Origin: Paenibacillus hunanensis
GTDB taxonomy: Bacteria; Bacillota; Bacilli; Paenibacillales; Paenibacillaceae
Length of the DNA: 64,000 nucleotides
Direction of reading: 5' to 3'
NCBI RefSeq assembly: GCF_014645615.1
Contig: NZ_BMMB01000008.1
Span: forward strand, 186,001-250,000
The notes below the pieces were generated by a model. That model had not been told where the DNA came from. It saw nothing but the letters and a program-made list of their open reading frames with translations, and searched no databases. Below are positions 40,970 to 49,622 of this stretch, piece by piece (position 1 is the first letter of the stretch; each line of letters begins with the position of its first letter). A program made the translations under genes and the position numbers.

Positions 40970-41093
40970 GAACGGAGGGAAGGAAATAAGGGGAAAGGAC
41001 GACCTTTGAGCACGGGAATCTACATTTACTCTACATTCGTAGATTCCTGTGCGATACCCGAGTCCGTCCCCTTATTCCTTCCCGCAGTGGTGT
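40970..41093 (+). repeat. Element A, copy 3
   Basis: About 124 bp. Outer arms GGGAAGGAAATAAGGGG / CCCCTTATTCCTTCCC; inner stem GCACGGGAATCTAC / GTAGATTCCTGTGC; ends with GCAGTGGTGT. Same orientation as the copies at 8326 and 19664. The rest of the gap to 41277 contains no other gene. Confidence 0.82.
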
Positions 41094-41277
41094 ATACTCA
41101 AGCACACAAGTCTGCCTAGACGCTCTAAAAATGCAAGATTAGCGCCAGCACGTGCGCAGACCAAGCGAATACTGATATAATGATACATGCTGCAATGACA
41201 CAGACCTATCGCACCCGAGCAGGTGCGAGCAATTGTGACGATGACGCCATACTATGGATATATAAAGGATGAATACA

Positions 41278-42690
41278 ATGGAAACAAATACGAATTTTAT
41301 TGGGCTTGGCATGGATGAGAGCTTGAATGATGCACTGTCCCGTTATGGTATTACAACACCTTCCCCTGTACAGGCGGAGACGATTCCGCTGATGCTGGAA
41401 GGACGCGATGTACTGGCACAATCGCAGACAGGTAGCGGCAAGACGCTCGCTTATCTGTTGCCAATTTTGCAAAAGATTGATCCCGAGCAAAAGGAGCTGC
41501 AAGCGCTGATCCTCGCGCCTACGCAGGAGCTGGCGATGCAGATCGTACGTGAATGCGAGCGTTATGGCGAAGAACGCGGTGTTACTTCACTTGGCCTGAT
41601 CGGAGGCGCAGCAATCAAGCGTCAGATCGAAAAGCTGCGCCGTCACCCGCATATTGCGGTTGGTACACCGGGACGCATCAATGAGTTGATCGGTCTGCGT
41701 AAGCTGAAAATGCATCAGACCAACGTGATTGTAGTCGACGAGGTTGATCAGGTGCTTGGACTGGGCGGTGGTACCGATGTACAGCGTATTATTAAAAGCG
41801 CACGCCGTGATCGTCAGCTTGTGTTCCTATCCGCAACAATTAATGAAGAGATTCACCAGATCGCTAACCGCGAAATGAAGGATCATGCGATTGTCGGTAT
41901 TGAACCAGGTCAACATACAGCGTCTGCAATTGAGCATGTGTACTTTGTAGCGGAAGAACGCGATAAGCTGGATATGCTGCGCCGTGTGCTGCGTCACTAC
42001 AAAGCAACCCGTGCCATCGTGTTTGTGAATCAAACCGAGCAGATTGCCGAGGTCGAATCGAAGCTTGAGTATATGGGCTTCAAGGCACGTGCCATTTATG
42101 GAGATGCGGACAAGGTAACCCGTAGCACCGTGCTGTCCCAATTCCGTTCCGGCAAGCTGGAAGTACTCGTTGCTACTGATGTAGCCGCACGCGGTCTTGA
42201 TATCGAGGACTTGAATCTGGTCGTGAGCTTAGATCCGGCATTTGATGCGGAATTCTATGTACACCGTAGTGGTCGTACTGGACGTATGGGTAAAAAGGGT
42301 GTAGCCGCTTCGATCATTACAGAGCGCGAGCGTTTTATTATGCGTAAATTCTCAGATACACTGCATATTCGTTTGCAGGAAATGGTACTGCGTGGCGGCG
42401 AGACGGTCAGTGCACCTGCTGGTAAGCGTGCATCGGCTCGTCGTACCGAGCGTACCGATAGCAAGCCGAAGACGACGACATCCTCACCAGCTGAGTCTAC
42501 CTCGACAGCAAACGATGACCAGCAAGCAGTAGCTTCCACTGCACCAGTAGTACGTAAGCCTGCTAGCAGCAAGCCAGCTTCGAATGGTAAGCGTGATAAC
42601 AAGCCAAAAGCACGTCATGTAGACAAAAAAAGCAAGGGAGCGCCGAAGTGGCTGAAAGCCAAACGTGCTAGCTCCCCGGATGAAAAGTGA
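41278..42690 (+). CDS. DEAD-box ATP-dependent RNA helicase
   Basis: A 470-residue helicase. The Q motif region precedes AQSQTGSGKT (Walker A, near residue 47). PTQEL, TPGR and VVDEVD follow; the last is motif II with DEVD in place of DEAD. SATI is motif III. RGLD (VAARGLDIED) and HRSGRTGR are the helicase domain 2 motifs. After about residue 370 a basic Ser/Thr/Lys tail begins, ending KGAPKWLKAKRASS. Such proteins unwind rRNA during ribosome assembly or cold growth (YfmL/CshB-like). The start at 41278 has AAAGGA eight bases upstream. ecsA begins ten bases downstream, so the genes are probably cotranscribed. Confidence 0.93.
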   Translation: METNTNFIGLGMDESLNDALSRYGITTPSPVQAETIPLMLEGRDVLAQSQTGSGKTLAYLLPILQKIDPEQKELQALILAPTQELAMQIVRECERYGEERGVTSLGLIGGAAIKRQIEKLRRHPHIAVGTPGRINELIGLRKLKMHQTNVIVVDEVDQVLGLGGGTDVQRIIKSARRDRQLVFLSATINEEIHQIANREMKDHAIVGIEPGQHTASAIEHVYFVAEERDKLDMLRRVLRHYKATRAIVFVNQTEQIAEVESKLEYMGFKARAIYGDADKVTRSTVLSQFRSGKLEVLVATDVAARGLDIEDLNLVVSLDPAFDAEFYVHRSGRTGRMGKKGVAASIITERERFIMRKFSDTLHIRLQEMVLRGGETVSAPAGKRASARRTERTDSKPKTTTSSPAESTSTANDDQQAVASTAPVVRKPASSKPASNGKRDNKPKARHVDKKSKGAPKWLKAKRASSPDEK

Positions 42691-42700
42691 GGGAATGAGG

Positions 42701-43465
42701 ATGGAACAGGTACCTGTACTTCAGGTGGACCGTCTGACCGGCGGCTACAGTCTTGGCAAGCCTGTCCTGCACGATATTAGCTTTCAGGTGGGCAAGGGCG
42801 AGATGATCGGCTTGATCGGTCTGAACGGAGCGGGCAAGAGTACCACGATGAAGCATATTCTCGGTCTGATGACACCACAGGGTGGTGAGGTGCATATTCA
42901 GGGAGCAACGCTACGTAAGGCTCCCGAGCAATATCGCTCCTCACTCGCATTTGTACCGGAGGCACCTCAGCTATATGAAGAAATGACGGTACGCGAGCAT
43001 CTGGAATTTACCGCTCGCGCATACGGTGTGGAGCCAGCGGATTATGAACGTCGTGCTGCGCGCCTGATCGATCTTTTTAATATGAAAGAAAAAGAAGATA
43101 GCCTGTCGATGCATCTGTCCAAAGGGATGAAGCAGAAGGTTATGATTATGTGTGCCTTTGTTGCGGCGCCGCCTCTTTACATTATTGACGAGCCGTTTCT
43201 CGGTCTGGATCCGCTCGGTATTCGATCATTGCTTGATTTTATGGTCGAAACGAAGCAGGGTGGATCATCGATCCTGCTCAGCTCGCATATTTTATCGACG
43301 ATTGAGAATTATTGCGATCGTTTTATCGTGCTGCATCGTGGACGGATTATTGTGCAGGGCACACTGGAGCAGATTCGTGAGCAGACGGGTCAGCAGGGCA
43401 CACCACTGGAGCAGATTTTCTATGATCTGGTTCAGGACTCCACCTGGACGGTGAGCAATGATTAA
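42701..43465 (+). CDS. ecsA: ABC transporter ATP-binding protein EcsA
   Basis: A 254-residue ATPase. Walker A is GLNGAGKST near residue 40, the signature is HLSKGMKQK near 137, Walker B is LYIIDEPFLGLDP near 158 and the switch His lies in LLSSHIL near 191. The sequence follows B. subtilis EcsA closely (LTGGY, IGLNGAGKST, SKGMKQKVMIMCAF, IIDEPFLGLDPL). EcsAB affects protein secretion, intramembrane protease activity (RasP) and peptide pheromone handling. The start at 42701 is favoured by AGGG seven bases upstream. The gene overlaps ecsB by eight bases. A CPBP protease elsewhere in this window is a separate locus. Confidence 0.92.
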   Translation: MEQVPVLQVDRLTGGYSLGKPVLHDISFQVGKGEMIGLIGLNGAGKSTTMKHILGLMTPQGGEVHIQGATLRKAPEQYRSSLAFVPEAPQLYEEMTVREHLEFTARAYGVEPADYERRAARLIDLFNMKEKEDSLSMHLSKGMKQKVMIMCAFVAAPPLYIIDEPFLGLDPLGIRSLLDFMVETKQGGSSILLSSHILSTIENYCDRFIVLHRGRIIVQGTLEQIREQTGQQGTPLEQIFYDLVQDSTWTVSND

Positions 43466-44684
43466 TTTGCCAGAGCTGCGGCAGAAGCGCCGTGGTGAAT
43501 TTTGGGCACAGATTTTGCCGTATACGCAGTATATTATCCAGAGTGGTGTGGCGGTATTGACCTTCTTTCTGCTCATTGCCTTTGCCGCCTGGTATACGAC
43601 CTTTGTCCAGAACATACCGGCAGGCTTGCCTGTATACTGGATTATGCTTGTATTGTTAACGCCGCTCACCGTATACGGTTCTGTGCGTACGTATATGCGT
43701 CCAGCAGATGTGGTATTTATGCTGCCTGTGGAGACGCAGATGAATACTTATTTTGCATCGGCATGGCGCGGGGGAATGATTGGCAAGTCGTTCTGGTTAA
43801 TTTTGCTGGCGATTGTAGCATGGCCATTTTATGTGCGTGCAGCGATCGAACCGAAGCCGCTGCTCGTATTGCTCCTATGTATTTTGCTACTCAAGGGTGT
43901 TAGTAATTATGGCAGCTGGCAGGAAATGCGGATGGAAGGACAGCGTGCACGGGTAGGGTATCGTGTGCTGCGCTATATCGCGATTATCGGACTACTTGGT
44001 GCTGTACTCTGGCTGCCGCTTGCTATGGCGATAATTACACTTGTCGCGGGTATTGTCATTTATGTGATTTGCCTGCGATTACCGGGTAAGGTTGCTGTGC
44101 CGTGGGAACGATTAATTGCTGCGGAGAAAAATCATGCGGCTTCGGTGATGCGGATGCTGGGCTGGTTTGTCGATGTACCGACAGGCGAGCGCAAGGTGAA
44201 TCATCGACGCTGGCTGTCCTTTATCGGTAAACGATTGCCGTGGAAGCAGGAGCAAGCGTTTCGCTTTTTGCTGACCCGTACGTTTATTCGAACTGAGCTA
44301 TTACCGACATTAAGTCGCTTTGTTGTATTTGGCATCATTCTGATCGTGCTGGCGCGTGAATCGTGGTTTGGTATTGCCGTGTATCTGCTATTTATTATTC
44401 TGGCGGGTATGCAGCTCACCATGCTACGTAAGCAACATACGGATACGCTGTGGTTGTCGATTTATCCGCTTCCACCTGCGGCACGTAGGCTGGAAACGAT
44501 TCGTCTTATTACCATTGTTCAGCTTGTTGTCGCGATTGTGCTATGGATACCGATTGCAATCACAGGCAATATCGCTTGGCTGATAGGTGCGCTCATCGCT
44601 GGATTGCTGATCGTTTGGATTCAGCGTGCATCCCTTAATCGTAAATGGCTACGCGAGCTTCAACTGGAAGAGGAATTCGAATAA
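43458..44684 (+). CDS. ecsB: ABC transporter permease EcsB
   Basis: A 408-residue membrane permease partner of EcsA, with about eight to ten hydrophobic segments and a conserved N-terminus (LRQKRRGEFWAQILPYTQY, then TPLTVYGSVRTYMRPADVVFMLPVE). The central cytoplasmic basic stretch (NHRRWLSFIGKRLPWKQEQAF) and the second membrane half match the EcsB family layout. Its start lies within the last codons of ecsA, so translation is coupled. An adeR-like regulator gene begins 43 bp downstream on the same strand. Confidence 0.88.
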   Translation: MINLPELRQKRRGEFWAQILPYTQYIIQSGVAVLTFFLLIAFAAWYTTFVQNIPAGLPVYWIMLVLLTPLTVYGSVRTYMRPADVVFMLPVETQMNTYFASAWRGGMIGKSFWLILLAIVAWPFYVRAAIEPKPLLVLLLCILLLKGVSNYGSWQEMRMEGQRARVGYRVLRYIAIIGLLGAVLWLPLAMAIITLVAGIVIYVICLRLPGKVAVPWERLIAAEKNHAASVMRMLGWFVDVPTGERKVNHRRWLSFIGKRLPWKQEQAFRFLLTRTFIRTELLPTLSRFVVFGIILIVLARESWFGIAVYLLFIILAGMQLTMLRKQHTDTLWLSIYPLPPAARRLETIRLITIVQLVVAIVLWIPIAITGNIAWLIGALIAGLLIVWIQRASLNRKWLRELQLEEEFE

Positions 44685-44727
44685 TCGGTACGGCACAGCT
44701 ACACAGTCGGTGAGCGAGGGATGAAGC

Positions 44728-45954
44728 ATGAGTAAAATCAATGAAAGTGAAGTCGATAGCCTGCAAACGCTGGCGGAGCTTATTAGCGAGGTGATGGGTA
44801 GTCCGGTTACGATCGAGGACGAAGCCCATCGTTTGCTCGCCTATAGTATGCACGATCCGAATACTGATCCTGCACGCATCGCTACGATTATTGGACGACG
44901 TGTACCTGAGCATGTGCAGCGTGCGCTATACGAATCGGGAGCGATGCAGCGATTACAGGATAGCGCGGAGCCACAGCATATTGAGCAATTAAGCGAGGTT
45001 GGATTAAGCCGTCGGATGGCGATTTCTGTGCGTCATTACGATGAGATTGTCGGCTATATCTGGCTACTGGAATACGACGGCTCGTATACAGACGAGCAGC
45101 TGGAGCAATTCCGTCAGGGCGCACGCATCGCTGCTGGACAAATTATGCAGCAGCAACGCCGTCAGCAGCATATCGATCTGCTGCGTCGTCTGCTGAGTGG
45201 ACGATTTCAATCGGAGCAGGAGGCAGCCCAGCAAGCACGCGAAAGTGGGGTGGAGCTTCCTGCCCATCATTATGTGTTATTGCTGGAGCATGATCATCAA
45301 CCGGATATGAGCGGCTGGTCAGAGCGAATCGTTCAGGCAGCCAATGAGTTCGCCATTCGTGTTACCCTGCATATGCAGGAGCCTAGCCGAATCGTACTGC
45401 TATGTGGCTTCGGAATAACGGCTGTTCAAGCTCGGAATGCCAATTCCGACCCTGCTGTTCTGATTCGTTCCATGATCACAAGAGCGCGCGAGCTACTGCC
45501 TCAGCATGAAGAGCTATATATGGCTGCTGGTGAGCAGGTTGGCTCTGCCCTGCATATTCAGCGTAGTTATCGCCAGGCGCGTGAATTGGTGCTGCTACAC
45601 CGTCAATTACCAGAAACGAGAACGATTCACTACTATCCAGAGGCTGGCTTTTATCGCTATCTACCTGCGATGCACCGTGAAGCTGAGCAATTCCCAGTCA
45701 CCTGGGGGCCACTGGATCGACTGGCAGCCTATGACCAGGAGCATAATAGCAATCTGCTACAGACGCTTGCCGTATTCCTCGATCTGGATAGCGATACCAA
45801 ACGTGCTGCCACCCAGCTGCATGTACACAGTAACACACTCAACTACCGTCTCAAACGAATCACCGAAGTAGGCGGCATTGACCTAACCAGCATGTCTGAA
45901 AAAGTAACACTCTATCTTGAGCTCAAGCTATTATGGTTTGATAGCAGTGGTTAA
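44728..45954 (+). CDS. adeR: PucR/CdaR-family regulator, probably AdeR (activator of ald)
   Basis: A 408-residue transcription factor. The N-terminal part has a GAF-like sensor (VTIEDEAHRLLAYSMHD, then LSRRMAISVRHYDEIVGYIW); the middle has a GGDEF-derived-like domain; the C-terminal HTH_30 is VFLDLDSDTKRAATQLHVH with SNTLNYRLKRI. In B. subtilis the PucR-type AdeR activates alanine dehydrogenase and its gene neighbours ald. Here ald follows by 592 bp, so the same link is likely. Its placement right behind ecsAB on one strand suggests possible cotranscription. No terminator separates it from ecsB. Confidence 0.8.
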   Translation: MSKINESEVDSLQTLAELISEVMGSPVTIEDEAHRLLAYSMHDPNTDPARIATIIGRRVPEHVQRALYESGAMQRLQDSAEPQHIEQLSEVGLSRRMAISVRHYDEIVGYIWLLEYDGSYTDEQLEQFRQGARIAAGQIMQQQRRQQHIDLLRRLLSGRFQSEQEAAQQARESGVELPAHHYVLLLEHDHQPDMSGWSERIVQAANEFAIRVTLHMQEPSRIVLLCGFGITAVQARNANSDPAVLIRSMITRARELLPQHEELYMAAGEQVGSALHIQRSYRQARELVLLHRQLPETRTIHYYPEAGFYRYLPAMHREAEQFPVTWGPLDRLAAYDQEHNSNLLQTLAVFLDLDSDTKRAATQLHVHSNTLNYRLKRITEVGGIDLTSMSEKVTLYLELKLLWFDSSG

Positions 45955-46051
45955 TACAGACAGGCTCCAATAAAATGAACGAATCACCTTACTTCAACGA
46001 CAAAAGATATCCTTCATACCCGTACAGCACCAAGTGTATAGAGTTGAAGCC

Positions 46052-46161
46052 AATAGCCTTTATCATGAATAAGCGTTCCGTATAGACAATGTGCATGCCG
46101 TTATCGGGCAGATACAACAGATGCATTGTTTATATGGAAGCGCTCATGATATAAGGCTATT
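46052..46161 (+). repeat. 110-bp imperfect hairpin downstream of adeR
   Basis: The left arm (46052-46096) starts AATAGCCTTTATCATGA and contains TTCCGTATAGACAATG. The right arm (46121-46161) contains CATTGTTTATATGGAA and ends TCATGATATAAGGCTATT. Two A/G positions in the left arm sit opposite T, that is, they pair as G.U in RNA. It is followed by TTATT. It could terminate adeR, act as a structured RNA, or be a remnant palindromic element. Confidence 0.6.
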
Positions 46162-46476
46162 TTATTACGTGTACACTTGCTATACATAACTGGTACGGAT
46201 CAGACAGTATACTAAGTCGACGAAGAGAGTTTTATCAAAGGTTTTTAAATGAGGGATACAGTTAGCCGTGTGATACTTATGACGTCTAACTTGCTGATCC
46301 CTTCCCATCATTTGCGGGTAATAACATGATGAATGCAATTATAATTTACACTACCTCGCAGTCTTGTTCACTCCTATATCGGATTACCACTCTAATTATG
46401 TCAAATAAACTACCATAAACCTCAACCTTTTGTGTATTTCAACAATTCATTTTATTCAAATTTGGAAAATCAAACG
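46162..46476. other. Rest of the adeR-ald intergenic region
   Basis: Contains another imperfect hairpin at about 46251-46306 (AGGGAT...GTTAG.CGT against ACGTCTAAC...ATCCCT) and AT-rich sequence up to the ald promoter. AdeR binding sites would be expected here, but I cannot define them. No gene is supported. Confidence 0.35.
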
Positions 46477-46505
46477 ATTACATGATATTTTCACTATCCT
46501 ATAAT
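46477..46505 (+). promoter_or_regulatory. Sigma-A promoter of ald
   Basis: ATTACA (46477-46482), a 17-bp spacer and a perfect TATAAT (46500-46505). The weak -35 fits an activator-dependent promoter. The leader is about 35 nt. Confidence 0.6.
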
Positions 46506-46546
46506 AAGTGTACAAATCAGATTCGCCTATTGAAGGAGGAAATAAC

Positions 46547-47683
46547 ATGAGAATTGGAGTCCCAAAAGAGATTAAAAACAACGAAAACCGTGTAGCAATC
46601 ACCCCGGCTGGTGTGGCTACACTCACAGCTGCTGGCCATGAGGTGTATTTAGAGAGCGGAGCAGGTACAGGCAGCGGGTTTAGTGATGAATCTTATGCAG
46701 CTACAGGGGCGAATATTCTGGCAGCGGCGGCAGATGTATGGTCAACTGCGGACATGATCCTGAAGGTAAAAGAGCCGCTTCCGTCTGAATATGGTTATTT
46801 CCGTGAAGGCTTGATTCTGTTTACGTACCTTCATCTGGCTGCGGCACCAGAGCTTGCGGCGGCATTGCTGGAGAAAAAGGTAATCGGAATTGCATACGAA
46901 ACTGTCGAAGTGAATCATACCTTGCCACTGCTCACACCGATGAGCGAGGTGGCTGGACGAATGGCAGTACAGATTGGTGCTCAATTTTTGGAGCGACCAC
47001 ATGGTGGCAAGGGGATTTTGTTAAGTGGTGTACCAGGTGTCAAACGAGGCAAAGTAACTGTTATTGGCGGTGGCGTCGTCGGTACGAATGCAGCGAAGGT
47101 TGCCGCAGGTATGGGGGCGGATGTCACAATCATCGATTTGAGTCCAGATCGCCTTCGTCAGCTGGATGACATCTTTGGTTCTTCCGTGCAAACGCTCATG
47201 TCCAATCCATACAATATTGCCGAAGCGGTAGCAGCCTCTGATCTGGTTATCGGGGCAGTGCTGATTCCAGGAGCAAAAGCACCGAAGCTAGTTACCGAAG
47301 ACATGGTGAAAAGTATGGAAGCTCACTCGGTGATCGTAGACGTTGCCATCGATCAGGGCGGAATCGTAGAAACGATCGATCGCATTACTACCCATAATGA
47401 TCCAACCTACGAAAAGCATGGCGTTGTTCATTATGCTGTAGCGAATATGCCAGGTGCTGTACCGAAAACGTCAACGATGGCATTAACGAATGCAACGATG
47501 CCATACGTGTCCTTGATCGCCAATCTGGGTCTGCGTGCCGCGCTGGAACGAAGCGATGCACTCAAGCTGGGTGTGAATACAGCAGCAGGTACGATGACTT
47601 ATGCCGCCGTAGCACGCGATCTAGGCTATACTCATGTACCAGTAGAGCAAGCATTGGAGCGTACTTTTGCAGCGATGAGTTAA
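46547..47683 (+). CDS. ald: Alanine dehydrogenase
   Basis: A 378-residue NAD-dependent enzyme that converts L-alanine to pyruvate and ammonia, allowing alanine to serve as carbon and nitrogen source. MRIGVPKEIKNNENRVA is the N-terminal signature, ILKVKEPLPSEY carries the substrate-binding Lys and YLHLAA the active-site His. VTVIGGGVVGTNAAKVA is the NAD-binding glycine motif, and DVAIDQGG and ANMPGAVPKTS are further signatures. The start at 46547 has GAAGGAGG upstream; it is a few residues longer than some homologues at neither end. The adeR-like gene upstream is the expected regulator. Confidence 0.96.
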   Translation: MRIGVPKEIKNNENRVAITPAGVATLTAAGHEVYLESGAGTGSGFSDESYAATGANILAAAADVWSTADMILKVKEPLPSEYGYFREGLILFTYLHLAAAPELAAALLEKKVIGIAYETVEVNHTLPLLTPMSEVAGRMAVQIGAQFLERPHGGKGILLSGVPGVKRGKVTVIGGGVVGTNAAKVAAGMGADVTIIDLSPDRLRQLDDIFGSSVQTLMSNPYNIAEAVAASDLVIGAVLIPGAKAPKLVTEDMVKSMEAHSVIVDVAIDQGGIVETIDRITTHNDPTYEKHGVVHYAVANMPGAVPKTSTMALTNATMPYVSLIANLGLRAALERSDALKLGVNTAAGTMTYAAVARDLGYTHVPVEQALERTFAAMS

Positions 47684-47809
47684 GGACAAGTTGAGAAAAC
47701 GAAGCTGCGCAAGTCGATCGACATGATCCAATAAAGGATGATGATCGATTGGCTTGCGACGAATTCATTATAAATAAGCGATCAACTGTACAGTACAAGA
47801 CTGTACGAG

Positions 47810-47845
47810 TAATAGACCGACACTTCACTGCTGTCGGTCTATTTG
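47810..47845 (+). terminator. Intrinsic terminator of ald
   Basis: AATAGACCGACA / TGTCGGTCTATT followed by TG, a strong stem with a short U tract. A weaker hairpin anchored by CGCAAG / CTTGCG precedes it at 47708-47758. Confidence 0.75.
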
Positions 47846-48248
47846 CGTTGTCTCGATGGCAAGAATGAAGCGATGAATAGGATGATTTTATAGAGACGAG
47901 TACAACGATAAGTATAAAAAGAAAAAATAAAATGCGTATTGAACAATCTGATAAATATTATTTATGACCATGATAAAAATATCAAAACTATAATGTTAAC
48001 TAATATAACATTAAAAGCGATTTAAATTCTAATCTAAAACCTATAAAAAACTACAGAAACCTACAACTATCTAAAGCACAAATCTTTATAAAATGCATAA
48101 ATATTTACTTTATACATATAAATTACGACGGAAACGAATTTTCAAGTCAATAATCAAGCTGAATATTCGGATTTTTGAAATATTAATTCATAATATATTC
48201 CAATATATGAAAATAAGATTTAAAATTTAGCGTTGCCGTATGTATATT
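47846..48248. other. Very AT-rich region upstream of livJ
   Basis: About 400 bp with no gene. AATGTTA-N7-TAACATT lies at about 47992-48012. TAACATTAAAAG at 48006-48017 recurs at 48299-48310 in the livJ leader. A and T tracts make it a likely curved, regulated control region; two weak CodY-like boxes were seen but not convincingly. Confidence 0.4.
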
Positions 48249-48277
48249 TTGTATGTATACTTTGAACTAGATATTAT
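48249..48277 (+). promoter_or_regulatory. Probable livJ promoter
   Basis: TTGTAT (48249-48254), 17 bp, TATTAT (48272-48277), about 50 bp before the livJ start. Confidence 0.42.
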
Positions 48278-48324
48278 ATCAATTTGTGTTACATAAGTTA
48301 ACATTAAAAGGGGGATTTATACGT

Positions 48325-49530
48325 ATGAAATGGAAATGGAACGGTTTGGTGGCAGCAACGCTGATCATGGGACTACTTGCTGGTTGTGGTAATGGTGGTA
48401 CATCAACAACAACGGGTGCATCGGGTAGTGGAGGTAGCAGTAGCGGAAAAGTAATTAAAATCGCTACGCAGTCTCCATTATCCGGTGGTAGCTCCATTCA
48501 AGGTGAAGCGATTCGTCTTGGCGCTCAAATGTCGCTGGAGGATCACAAAGAAGAGTTTACCAAGCTGGGCTATTCTCTTGAGCTCGTGCCTTACGATGAT
48601 CAGGGCGATCCGAAAAAAGGCGTTGCCAACGCAGAGCAGATCGGTGCCGATCAGGCAGTGCTCGGCGTTATCGGTCACTTGAACTCCGGCGTATCCATTC
48701 CTTCCTCAGTCGTATATGAAAAGTACAATATTCCAATGATCTCCCCAGCGAGTACAGCGACTGAATTTACAGATCGCAAGCTGAAAGTCGCTAACCGTGT
48801 CGTAGCACGGGATGACTTCCAGGGCCCGGCAGCTGCCAACTATGCAGTGAAAACGGTCGGTGCCAAGAAAATTTTCGTTATTCAGGATAAAACAGCATAC
48901 GGTCAAGGTCTGGCTGAGGCATTCCGCGATGAAGCGCAGAAGCTGGGCGCAACGATCGTTGGTTATGAAGGGATTACGGTCGGCGAGAAGGACTTCAATG
49001 GTGTTCTCAATATCGCGGCTACGCAAAATCCAGACTTTATTTTCTTCGGCGGTCTGTATGCAGAAGGGGGTCTGATTATCAAGCAGGCTCGTGATAAAGG
49101 CATTACCGCTCCGATCATGGGTGGTGACGCACTGGATTCCTCCGGTCTTGTCGAAGTAGCAGGCCCAGATGTGAAGGGCGCACTGTACAGCTCCGTTGCA
49201 GGCGAGATTGCCAAGATGGAGGGCGGCCCAGAATGGGGAGCGCGTTATCAGAAGGCATTTGGTAAAGCGCCAGAAGGCTATTCTGCTTATGCGTATGATT
49301 CCATGACGATCATGTTGGATGCGATCAAAAAGACCGTTGAAAGCAATAAAGGTGAAATGCCGACACGTGAAGCGGTACGCGATGCTGTCCGCGCAACGAA
49401 GGATTTTAAAGGTATTGCAACCGAGGTGACGTTTGATGATAAAGGCGACAACTCCTTTGCCAAAGTCTACATTTACGAATTTAAGGGCGACACGTATCCA
49501 GGTGAGCTGGTATCCGAAGTGAGCCAATAA
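48325..49530 (+). CDS. livJ: Branched-chain amino-acid ABC transporter, substrate-binding lipoprotein
   Basis: A 401-residue lipoprotein that captures leucine, isoleucine or valine outside the membrane. The signal ends in the lipobox GLLAGCG with the acylated Cys near residue 20, followed by a Gly/Ser/Thr linker. The type I periplasmic-binding fold shows VIKIATQSPLSGGSSIQGEA, LVPYDDQGDPKKGVANAEQ, ISPASTATEFTDR and FIFFGGLYAEGGL, the Peripla_BP_6 pattern. The start at 48325 uses AAAGGGGG upstream and gives a proper signal peptide. It is the first gene of livJHMGF. Confidence 0.93.
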   Translation: MKWKWNGLVAATLIMGLLAGCGNGGTSTTTGASGSGGSSSGKVIKIATQSPLSGGSSIQGEAIRLGAQMSLEDHKEEFTKLGYSLELVPYDDQGDPKKGVANAEQIGADQAVLGVIGHLNSGVSIPSSVVYEKYNIPMISPASTATEFTDRKLKVANRVVARDDFQGPAAANYAVKTVGAKKIFVIQDKTAYGQGLAEAFRDEAQKLGATIVGYEGITVGEKDFNGVLNIAATQNPDFIFFGGLYAEGGLIIKQARDKGITAPIMGGDALDSSGLVEVAGPDVKGALYSSVAGEIAKMEGGPEWGARYQKAFGKAPEGYSAYAYDSMTIMLDAIKKTVESNKGEMPTREAVRDAVRATKDFKGIATEVTFDDKGDNSFAKVYIYEFKGDTYPGELVSEVSQ

Positions 49531-49622
49531 TGACGGGAAGTTAGCATGCGGCCAAAGGGTATGTGCAGGTTGACGCCATACCTTTTGGCTCTTGTTTTAT
49601 TCCTTATGAAAGGGGTACGTTC

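Noticed and set aside
48140..48190. CodY boxes upstream of livJ
   Set aside because: The best candidates match only about 10 of 15 consensus positions in very AT-rich DNA.
48706..49527. Minus-strand open frame opposite livJ
   Set aside because: Shadow of livJ with no independent start signals.
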